Assembly (NCBI GenBank): GCA_958298945.1
Contig: OY282610.1
Coordinates: forward strand, 38,261,667-38,325,666
From: Atherix ibis
Lineage: Eukaryota > Arthropoda > Insecta > Diptera > Athericidae
Direction of reading: 5' to 3'
DNA length: 64,000 nucleotides
Both the position numbers and the translations under genes were made by a program. Shown piece by piece: positions 27,501-39,500 of the stretch. Each line of letters opens with the position of its first letter. Within the stretch, counting starts at the first letter, position 1. Under the pieces are notes generated by a model. The model worked only from the letters and a program-made list of their open reading frames with translations, did no database searches and was not told the origin of the DNA.

Positions 27501-30500
27501 TTTTAGGAAAAAAAAATACTATAACAAGTTTACCATATACTTTATAGTATTATAGAAAAAAAAATTATTGGTCCACAAAACAAAAACAAATTGCGAAATA
27601 TAAAAAATAAAATTAGGGTAAAATAACAATTTCGAACAATTTGGCAAAGGGTTTCCATTCTCTAAGGGAAAGTCACTTTACTGGAAGAAATTGCAAATTA
27701 TTTCCTAAAAAGGATAGCATTCTTATTAAATGGTTGAAATTTTATTAAATTATGAAAAAAAATAGTTAAGGAAAAATATTTTACTTTAAATTTCATTTAG
27801 TTAAATATTTCGAATTTTTACACAAGAGAAAAAAATTCAATTTTACTTCAATTCTTGTTAAAAAAGAAAAATTCCATCTCGAAATTGTCTCATTGATTAA
27901 ATCTAAATAATTTTAACAAATTCTTAGTAAATTAAATTAAATCGAAGAAATTTCTTTATAAACAGTTAAAAAAATATAAAAATTAAGCTATATAAAATTG
28001 TGGTATTATGTAATAATTAATATTGAATGGAAAGCTTTAGAAATTTCCATTCTAATAAAGTTGCTATTGCTAAAAGTAATTTCACAAGTAACGAACAGGA
28101 TCCAACATTCATGTGCTAAACTATAAAGGATTGTGTTTTTTTTTTAAAAAAAAACCCAAACAAATAAAATTAAAGAAGTTATTTTTATTGATTATAGAAC
28201 CAGTAACAGTTTGGTTATTGTGCTTTTAGATTAAATAAATATTTTGTTAATAGTATTATAGAAAAGAACAGTAATATTGAGCACTGACCATAATAAAATC
28301 TAATTGTAAATATAAGTTGTAGTAAGAAGTAATCCATTATTTTCCCAATAGATGGCTTTGAGAGTCTGTATCTCCCGTTTTAAAAGTGCGATCGGGTTGC
28401 ACTAGATGGCGTTAGAAAGATAAGATTTTGTACTAAAAAAGCTTTTCATACAATTTTGTGATTACTTGACTCAGTATTTTTTTTTTGCACGTGTCAAAGA
28501 TAGACACCAACAAAGAGAAAATACGCCATATTTTACAGTTTTTCTTCGATAAAGGCGAAAACGCAAGCCAGGCAGCTGAAAATGTGAATAGTGTTTATGG
28601 TCCTGATACTGTAACAGCCGATCACGCGCAATTTTGGTTTCGTCAATTCCGTTCCGGTAATTTTGATGTCAAAAATGCACCACGTTCTGGAAGGCCAATT
28701 GTCGACAATGTCGATAAGATAATGGAAATCGTCGAGTCCGACCGTCACATAAACACTGTTTCGATTGCCCAGGAGCTAAACATTGCACAAAAAACCATTT
28801 GGAACCACTTAAATAAGGTTGGATCCAAAAAGAAGCTCGATGTATGGGTGCCACACGAGTTATCGCAAAAAAACCTCATGGACCGAATTTCCATCTGCGA
28901 ATCGCTGCTGAATCGCAACAATATCGATCCATTTCTGAAGCGGATGGTTACTGGTAATGAAAAGTGGGTCACTTACGACAACGTCAAGCGATAACGGTCG
29001 TGGCCAAATCGCGGTCACCCGGCGCAAACGGCCAGGATTGACAGCCAAGAAGGTTTTGCTGTGTGTTTGGTGGGACTGGCAGGGAATTATCTACTATGAG
29101 CTGCTCCCCTACTGCCGAACTCTTAATTCGGACCTATACTGTCAACAATTGGACCGTCTGAAAGAAACAATTGCCCAGAAGCGGCCAGCTTTGGGCAATA
29201 GGAGAGGAATTGTGCTCCATCAGGACAACGCCAGGCCGCATACATCGATAGTGACTCGCCAGAAGTTCCGGGACCTTGGTTGGGATGTTTTTATGCATCC
29301 ACCTTATAGTCCGGACCTGGCATCAAGTGATTACCACATCTTCCTGTCTATGACGAATAATTTTGCAGGTGAAAAATTCGCCTCAAGAGAAGATTGTGAA
29401 AATCGACTGTCCCAGTTTTTTGCCAATAGGGACGAGGCTTTCTATGAGAGAGGCATTATGAAATTACCTCCAAAATGGAAACAAGTTATCGAACAAAACC
29501 GTGCATATTTGACCTAAATCGTATCATTCTATCTATTCTAAATAAAACCTTCAATTTAATGCAAAAATAATGGATTTCTTTTTACTACACCTTTTACAAT
29601 AGGTGTTGTTCTAAATACAAATTTAAATTGATAAATACAAATGAACTAAGGATAATTTTAAATTTGAATTAAATAATCAAAATTTTTAATCAGTATTCCC
29701 AGTATCTGAAGAATATTCTGAATAGTTCAAATTGCAAAAGTTAATAATACTAAAAAAGGTAATGAATTTCGTTCTGTCAATATAATTTCCATTGAGTCTA
29801 AATTATTAGCAAAAAAGAGTATTTAAACAATTAGGAAAAGTATTTTAAATAAAATAACATAATTTTTAGATGAAGCTTTAATCAATTTGGTAGTCAGTGA
29901 ATGAAAAATGGGAAATAAATGATAGTAAATCAATAGTGGATATTTTTTTTTTTACTTCAGTAAAATATGATATTGAAAGAATAGACCTAAAATGGTCTGA
30001 ATCATATTTATTTGAAAGTAATAAAAAAACCTAAGTAAATGAGACTTTTTGCATGTAATTGAAGCTATTTTCGGGTTACCACAAGGCACTATTCTGTGCG
30101 TGTTACTTGTCCTAATTTATATTAATGATATACAGAAAGTAGTTGGTGAAATTAATTTGAGATGCCCTTTTATCTGGTAATGATTGTGCCTTTAAAATAA
30201 ATATTTTTTTTCTTAAATTTCGCACAATGAATAAATTAAATTAGAAACTCTGTGGATAAAATTAAATTTTTTAGATGCCATTATAGATGATCGATTAAAT
30301 TTTAAACCACATATAACATAGATTATATTATACACCTTGGAAAGGTAGGCCAGTCGTCAAAAATATCTAAGCAGACCGACGTGTTAGTAATCGGAACATC
30401 GTTCAGTAGCTGAAGATCGACCTAAAAACAGTTTTAAGCCATCTGCATAAAGGTCAAAATGTTTGGTTGGCCAAACTGAACGAAATTGACCCATTTCTTA

Positions 30501-33500
30501 AAGGAATAGTTATTAGAGATGAGAAACAGTGGCCAAATCAGGACTAATAGCCATGAAGGTATGGCCTATACGGCCAAACACTAAATTAGACCTCTACTGT
30601 CAACAATTGGACGGTTTGAAGCTAGCGGTTGAGCAGAAGGGGCCAATATTGGCCAAAATAAGAGGAGCTGGGTTTCATCAGGATAACTACAGGACACACA
30701 ACTCTATAGTGACTCGCCAGAAACTCCGAGAGCTTTATTGGGAAGTTTTGATATATCCACCTTATAGTCCGGACCTGGCACCAAGCCCTTACCTTTTTTT
30801 CTTTACTGCAAAACTTCCTTAGTAATAAGTAATTTGCATTAGGAAAATATTGATCAAATCGCTTAGTTGAGATTTCTGCTAATAGGGACCAGGGCTGCTA
30901 TGAGTAAGGTATTGTGAAGATTCATTTAAAATAAAATTTTACCCAAATCGGACGATTCGAACCATGTTAAATAAGGTCTTGAAATAATGGATTTCGTTTT
31001 CTCGAAAATTTGCTCCAGAGGGTCATAACTGGTGACGAATCATGGGTTTATGGTTATAACGTGGAAACCAAAGCTCAATCATCGCAACGGAAGCTGCCGA
31101 ACGATCCAAGACCGAAAAAAGTGCGCCAAGTTCGGTCGAATGTGAAGGTTTCGCTTACAGTTTTCTTTGATTGCGTGCTGCATCATGAGTTCTTGCCATA
31201 GGGTAGAACGGTCAATAACGAATATTACCTGCAAGTTATGCGCAAGTTGCGCCAAGTAATCCGCCAGAAACTGCCAGATTTGTGGAAGAACAAAAAATTG
31301 CTTTTGCCATTTTTGGCCAAAAGCAACACCCTAATAATGCCGGAGCTACTGTATTCCTCAGATCCGTATTCTTCTTCCCGAAACAGATTCTTTGATCCAT
31401 TTTTTGGAATGGGCAAAAATCGAAGATGAGCCAAAACACTTGCAAGCAATGCAGCTGTCAAAAATTAACTCAACATTCAAAATGGCCTAACTTGTTGGCA
31501 TAAGTAAGAGACATGAGTACCAACATAATGCCGTAAAAAAAAATCGAAAATCGAATATTCGTAACCCGCGAAAATTTAAAATTCACGATACTTTTTGAAC
31601 AGACCTCGTATGTGGTTCTAACAAAACGTTGCCTCATCATACCCAGCTCGTGCTACAATGTAAATTTTGGGAGAATTTTTCCCCAGTCGAATAATGCCAA
31701 AAGGTGGTAATATCGACTGGCCTACACGATATCCTGATTTCCTCGTACGGGATTATTTGAAGAAAAAGGTGTACACTAACAAACCAACCTTAACCTCGAT
31801 AATTAGGACTGATATCATATTCCATACATAATACTAAAGACTATATAACTAATTAACAAAATATTAATTATAAAATTGTATTTTATTTAAAATTTATTTA
31901 AAAAAAAAACTTCGACCTGTAACATAAAAATGCACACTCGATCAAAAATATTTAATGACTAAAACCTAAGGCAATAAAATGTAAAACAAATTTAGTTCAA
32001 TTAAAAAAAGGAAATTGTTAATTATATTAAAGATAAATTTCCTGTTATATATTATAAGTTTTTTTTTATTATGTATTTGTCGAATTATTCTAATAGCTGA
32101 ATGCAAAATTTATTTTATTGTATAAATACTCTCTGAGATAAACAAAAAAATAAATTATTATTTTTACTATTATTATATGTAAATTATATTTATTCATATT
32201 ACATTGCTCAGAATAAGGTCTGAATTTTCGATTACTCACCCCTAAACTATTTGAATGAGTCACCTGCCTATAGCACATTGAGGTGTGCGTCACATATTTC
32301 TGGTAAATCGATTATAATTGATTTGATTTGAGGTACAATTAAAAAATATTATATGTTTAGTAGAAATCCCCTAATTAGTTGAGTCATATAAAAATTTTCT
32401 ATTATTTAAATTAAATTTATCAAAAATATTGATTTTTTTATTGTAGATAGTAGAAAATATATATTACCCACACCTTTATTGAGTTTGATATTTTTTATAA
32501 TTTAAAGAAAACGACAAATTATTTGGCTTATCAGAAAAGAGATAATTTTTTTGGTTAAATATCAAAATACACCATAAAAATATTATAACAAGTCTTGCTT
32601 GTTCGAATTTTATTACTACCTGAAAATATCATAAACCTAAATCGCCTTTATAACGAATGTGCTGCCCTCTAAAATGGACCAAGTAATTATCTTATCAGAA
32701 AGAATGATTCACAGTCGTTGTAGGTCCTCCGCCTATTCCCAAAAACCAATTTGATTTCCTTTTTAGCTTTAATTTCTTTTGCTCGATATCGTTTGTCACA
32801 AAATGGCCTGCTTAGAATATCAACTTGAGTACTAATATTACTTAAAATTATTACAAACAAACAAAATGACAAACAAAAATTCTTCAGCCTAAATTGTCGC
32901 TCTTTAAAATGACGCTGTTGCCATCTAGTATCTTAACTATAAAACAGACTCTTCAATTTTACTTAAATATAAATGATAAAACATTAAATGTACTCAATTT
33001 ATTATGAATAATTGTTTTTATCTATTATTAATTAATTGTGTTAATTAAAAATATTTTCAAAATAATAAAAAAAATTTTTAAAAAGCAATATTATTTATAC
33101 TTACATGAATATCGGTATCGTTTTTATCGCTTGTTACGGACGGAGAAGGGGATATTGGCCGTGGTAATGAATTCGCTCTCGATGAGCCAACACTTTGGCT
33201 AAGTGTTTCCTGTGATATACCACTAGATGGCGATAATGTTCTATAATTAATTTCAATGCAGAAAACGGTATCCATGTTCGATGAAATTATGGTGATTACG
33301 ATTATAGTAGTATATGAGCGAGAACATGAAAATGTATAGAAATAGTTATATGGAAAGAAATGAATTTTGAAGAATTCATCTACTATGCAATAATAAAAAT
33401 ATATAATATACAAGTATAGTAAATTAATATGCTGCATACATCATAAAGAAAAACCATTAATTTAATTGTAAACGAAAAAATACAATTTATAAAGAGTTGA

Positions 33501-36500
33501 TGCTAAGCAAATGGGATAAGCGTAAAATTTTTAATACTCGTAGTTTTAAATAGAATTAATTGATGATTTTTTTCTTTATTATCCAATTATTATGAAGTGG
33601 AAGCTATAAAGTTTCAATTATGAAATTAATTATGGAAAATATCGAAAATTGTTATTGTAAAAGTTTTTGCTCAATAATGAGCACATGTTTGGATAGAAAT
33701 TGAGAAGAGAATAAATCACAAATAATGTGTTTATTGTTGTAGGGAAAAAACCTTCCATCATCATGACGAATGGAGTCATAATCAAGAGTCAGGTCTGGGC
33801 TTGCTGAAACAAAGAATATCAGACCACTCGGCCTCGCGTCAATTTTAGCATTTTTTAAGCATGTCAGTCAATGTCGTCGCTATATCGAAGCCATATTCTC
33901 ACTAGTCTTCTGGTACCATAGATAATACCCCCAGACAGGGTCTTTCTAATCGATATCGATCGAAAATAGTAGTATTATATTATTATTATTATTTTTTTTT
34001 TATTTATTTATTTAGATATTTACAACTACAACATAGTAATAAGCAAATTTTTGCAATAGTATTAATTAACTTGATAGGTTGTGGGGAGTAAACATCCAAT
34101 GAAGTTCCTCCTGCTAGCGTGTGTTTCTGTTAGGCCTCAGTATTTAAGTAAATCACGCGACCAGTGACGCTTAAGTCTTCGATGGGTATTTCTAGGGAAG
34201 GAAATGGAGGATAGTTCTTGAACAAGAGGATTATTATGATTGAGGACACAGGAACGGAACTTTTTATAACGAGATACAGCCATGTCAAAAACAAATGGGA
34301 CTTTAAGATCACGATGAATAACATTATTGCGAACATAAAAGGGGGCATCGACAATTGTACGGAGTATTTTTGATTGAAGGGATTGGATTCGACGGGAATT
34401 AGAAGGCTTAGTAGATCCCCAGAGTTCTAGTCCGTATGTCCATATGGGTTTCAGTAAGGTATTGTATAACAGAACTTTGCTGTCTATAGTAAGTTTGGAA
34501 CGTTTGTCTAGAAGTCGAAGTAGTTTTAGGTATCGTCTTTTAAGTTCTTGTCTTTTAAGTCTTGTATCTGGGTTCCATGTCAAGCGTTTGTCTAAGTACA
34601 GTCGTAGATACCGAGCTTCGGTGTGTTGAGGTATGGCACTGCCATTAAGGTATATGGGAGGGCATGTCTCACGACGGAGAGTAAAAGTTACCTGGATAGA
34701 TTTACGTTCATTGAATTTTATTCTCCACTTAGTAAACCAGTTCTGGAGGGTTTGGATTTGGATTTGGAGAGTTTCGGAAGCATGTTGGGGATTTTCGCTA
34801 GATGCAAGGCAGGCCGTATCATCGGCGTATGTAGCAAGGAAGGTATTAGGGCAGGTTGGGATATCGGATGTGTAAATGTTGTAGAGGATGGGTTCAAGTA
34901 TGCTACCCCAGCCAATATCGGAGAGATATTGGACAGTTCGTTGGATTCATTTACTTGGAAGTGTCGGTTGGAAAGGAATGATCTTAGGATTAGGAAATAG
35001 GTGGAAGGAAGGAACCTCTTGAGTTTCCAGAGTAGACCCGGGTGCCAAACTCTATCAAAAGCTTGACTTATATCAAGAAACACCCCGGGACAGTACTCTT
35101 TTCTTTCTAAAGAGGATGCAATGAAATCGACAACACGATGACACTGCTGGGTAGTGGAGTGTTCGGCGCGGAAACCAAATTGGTGATTAGGAAAAAAATT
35201 TGAAGATTCGAGTAGAGGATATAAGCGGCGAAGGAGGATTTTTTCAAAGATTTTTGAGAGAAGTGGAAGGAGACTTATTGGCCTGTAGTAAGTGGGCCGG
35301 TTTATTGGTTTATTGGGCTTCGGGATCCTTTTAATGATTGCAAATTTCCATAGAATTGGGAAATCTGTTGTTCTAAGGATGGAGTTATATATTTTGGCAA
35401 GGAAAACTATTGCTCTTTTAGGGAGTTGTTGGAGTATATTGGAGGTAATTAGATCATAGCCAGGAGCTTTATTTTTGGGAAGGAGCTTGATTATATTGGC
35501 AACTTCGGAAGGAGTGATTGCCTTAGGGGGAAGACTCATGGGTAATGGAATGGATAGTTCCGTATCGATTGTAGTGCAATGAGTCCTGTCTAATATGTCC
35601 TCATGTGGAGTAAATGTTTGTGCAAGGTGTTCAGCAAAAGCGTCTGCTTTATGTTTGTCCATTTTTGGCCCAGGTTCTGTCAGTTTTTCGTAAAGGGTGC
35701 TTTGTTTTTCTATAAGATAGTATTTGTCTTGTAGCAGTCCACAAAGTTCTGTTTTTCGTTAGGGTTGAAGTATAGTTTCTAAAACGTTCTGTATTGTATT
35801 TAGTGATTTCGTCATGCAGTTCTTTTTGCAGTTTGTTCAGTTTGGTTTTGTCGCTGGGCATTCTTGTGTGTTGCCAATGAGATCTTGCTTTTCGTTTTTC
35901 TGCAATAAGACGCCTAATTGTTAATGGTTGAATTGTCAGGTTTTGTGTAGGTTTCGAGTTTTTACTTTTTTCCGAAAAGTCTGTAGCGTTTTGTAGTTAA
36001 CATGTAAACTTGTGTACCGTGTCATCTAGTTCTTGTACTGTTTTTAAGCTTTGTATTATATTATTTAAGGTAACTACTCTGTCATTAAACATAAAACCAA
36101 GAGTCGCCTACGAGCATAGGGATTGAGTTACGCTCAATTAACGCACCACCATTACTGACAGTTTACAGTCAGTAACCAGTTATAAGCTCATTACTCCAAC
36201 TGTCAGTGGCGAGAACTATGTTATCTAAACCTCTACTATCATAAGCAGTGACAGTGCCCGAGATAGTTACCAGTATCTCTCACCAGCCATCCGGGGACCG
36301 TAATCGCGATATGGGTACCAACCACAGCCACTAGGTGTCTCACTATTGTCGGGCACAGTCTGTTTTAACACCATGGGGCACCCCGATATACTCAGCATAC
36401 AGCACTTTATTAAGCTTAATTTTAGCAGCAACCACACGTTGAGGAGGTAGCGCTTCGTGATCAGTTTATCATCCATTTCTATTCCTCTTGAAGGTGGCTA

Positions 36501-39500
36501 AGAGTTCGCAAGGGATTTTGCTCAGAACTCAAGGTTCCGAAGAATTTTAGAGCAAAATAATTTAGAATTATTGCTCCATGTTATTATACATTGAAATACT
36601 TAATCTCAGATAGGATAACGATTTAATTCTTCCGGATGTATAGTTTCATATTTCTATACGGCTAATAATAGTTGATCTTATCTTCAACAGCGAACGTCCT
36701 ATAATGAATGTGCAGCCCAACATGTTTTGCCGCCGATTCAATATTGATGAAAGCTTCCCGTACGGCTCTTTTTGAATGACGCATAATGTCAACATCGTTG
36801 CTATATGCAAAATCTCTGGAAGCCTTTACGAAGGGTAGTACCACTGATGCTAACCCCTGATTTAAAAAATCCATTTTATAGTGGTTGGCTAAAGAGAATG
36901 GTTCCATAAAATATAGAATTGTTCTTTAAGTGATTCGACTGCTTTCGTTCTTCCTCGCTCAATAGTCATGGCTAGTCTCTGGTAAAACCAATACATTTCT
37001 TCGGTATTCCGAATATGCTCAAGGAGGAACAATATTAAATGTAACCCTAATTATAACATTGTTGGAGGCTTAAAAATCACTTCAAGGCTTGTCTATCGAC
37101 TACGGCAGAAAATAAATCTGTTCTGGTTTTATCACCCGAGAGGGTTACTACTGGGAGAATGATCAAATAATGATCAATACAAGAAATGTCTTTAAGTTTT
37201 GGTGAGCCTATGATCATTAGCCGGCCTAGCAGTGCCTGGAATTTATAAGGTTCCTTACTTGAGCTCTCTAAATAGGATTACCCACCATGTAATCTTAAAA
37301 TAAAAAAAATAAAGTTTAGGGTCCTAAAATTTTTCAAAAATTATGTTAAAGGTCCTAAAATTTTTCAAAAATTATGTTTAAGATCTTAAATTTTTTAAAT
37401 TTAATCAAAGATCTTAATTATATTTAAGGTATTATGATGGTATTTTGTTTAATAAAATGTCCTTAAAATTTTTACCGCCATCAAGTCATGGTGGATTGAT
37501 TTAGTCCTAAATTGTCATGGTCAGTTTCTGGTAGAGGCAATTAATTTCGAGCACGCTCAAGGAAGTATTGAAATTTACTCTAGCTATGACATATTTGGAG
37601 ATTTTAAAATAATAAATAAGTAGTGGGGAAAGACTGCGGCAGAGAAAGAATCTATTCTAGAAATGCCTACGGGCCTTGGATAACCCGACGTACTTAGCTG
37701 GCCTGGAATTTTCAAAGTTAAAAATTGAAATACCCACCATGTAATCTTAAAACAAAAAAACATTATGTTTAACGTCTTAAATTTAAAAAAACTTTTGTTG
37801 AAGGTCTTGAATTTAAAAAAATATGTTTAAGGACCTAAAAATAAAAAAAACTATCCTTAAAGTCTTAAATTTAAAAAAATTATGTTTAAGGTCTTAAATT
37901 TTTTAAATTCAATCGAAGGTCTTAATTATATTTTAAGTATTGTAATGGTATTTTGTATAATATTGTGCCGTCATCAAGTCGTAGTGGGTGCTAATTGATA
38001 CTGTTAGAAATTCCTGCTCCTGAGAATTAAATAAGTCGCTCATTATCGTGTCTACTTTTAATTTTTTCACTAGCAACTATAATTCTGTTGAGATGATCGA
38101 ATTACACATGCCCGACTAAGGTGTGTGTGATTAATGTCCACATTATGGACAGATTTTTAGGCATACGGATGAGGGATACCAGTTATTCCGGGTGCTATCA
38201 CAGCCTTACCACAAACAGTTGCTCAACCTGTATTCGATGTAGATGGTTTAGTGGTGGAACTAGATGAAAGTACAGGAGGTATCGAATTGAAGGCAAAGTG
38301 AGCGGTCTACTGGATGAGACCGCTCATTATTAAGGATGTAGCGGGTGGATTGCTGGATTGCTTTATGTGTAGAAAAGGAAGGAGGTTTTGTTTAAGCAGA
38401 AAATGGTGAAGTAGGTAAGCTGAGGCTTCTTGTTATAAGAAAGCAACCGAATGGGGTTCATGAGATGGAGCGAAAAACGTGTAAGGAAACCAATTGGTTG
38501 GGAGTTGAAGGTACAGAAAAGGGCTATGGTAAAGTTGAGTGTAGATGCAACTTACCATATTTCTTCTTTTTTTTTATCTCGACTGCATGAGGCAATTGAA
38601 GCAATGAATCAATGCGAAAGTGTAAGCTGACAATGAGCATACTGAGTGTAATTATTCGGATCTATTCAGCTGAGCTAGCGAAATCCATAAGAAGTCTAAC
38701 TATGCGCGTAAATTGGATAAAGCCCAATGTCTACAGTTACAGACGGCCCGTGGTATCATTGTTAACTTTTCTAAAGTGAAGCCTCTCCCTGGACTGGGCC
38801 AATAATTTTTTGTGTAAATGGAGCTATCCTACCAAGACGGATAAAAGGGGAATTCCTTATGAAGATTTGCAAAATGTTCACAAAATTATTTGCACAATGG
38901 CGTAGAAGATCATAACTGGGATGGTTCGGTTACCGCGAGATGGCACTGCATGTCATAACATTAGGTATTTAATATCAGAAGATTAAACAGGTTTAGACTG
39001 TTTTGTGTGGGGGTGTAATAATTTACTTCTTTACACATAAAGGGTTTTCCAATTAGAGTGATATAATTTCCAAGTGACGTTTCGGCCATTTGTAATATGT
39101 CATGATCTGTCATTTCCTCATGGAGAGATATACGCAAGAACAGTATGTCTCTCCATGACAGATCATGACATATTTTTTCATTGTATTCAGTAATGTTTAC
39201 AATTTCATCATTGGAGAGATATACACAAGAACAACGTTTACAAATTATTCAATTTTATTATCAAAATAATCGTTCTCCAATTGCAACTTTTCGTGCGCTT
39301 TTGCCATTTTATGGTCGTAATAATCGTCCAACTGTGCTCGCTATTCATCGAATTGTTAAAAATTTCGAGTGTACATTTTCTTTTCATAATGTTTAAGTGC
39401 CAATAAGACAAAGAACCGTTCGAAGTAATGAAAATATTGCTGCCGTTCAGGCAAGTGTTGCTGAAGACCGCAATTTGTCGATTCCAAGACGTTCTCAAGA

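Larger units (their letters stand above)
24939..33104. other. Cadps intron 2
   Basis: 8.2 kb intron holding two near full-length mariners (25.1-26.3 and 28.3-29.6 kb), a LINE scrap (29.9-30.3 kb), two mariner scraps (30.3-31.6 kb) and a DD41D scrap (31.6-31.8 kb). The stretches 26.33-28.31 and 31.82-33.10 kb are AT-rich; I see nothing else in them. Confidence 0.7.

Noticed and set aside
25123..29591. The two mariners as potentially active transposons
   Set aside because: Each has stops, frameshifts and either internal deletions or a lost catalytic residue, so neither can make a complete transposase.
33078..33437. 119-codon minus-strand frame as a separate gene
   Set aside because: Only 33105-33240 is exon; the remainder is intron read-through on both sides of good splice sites.
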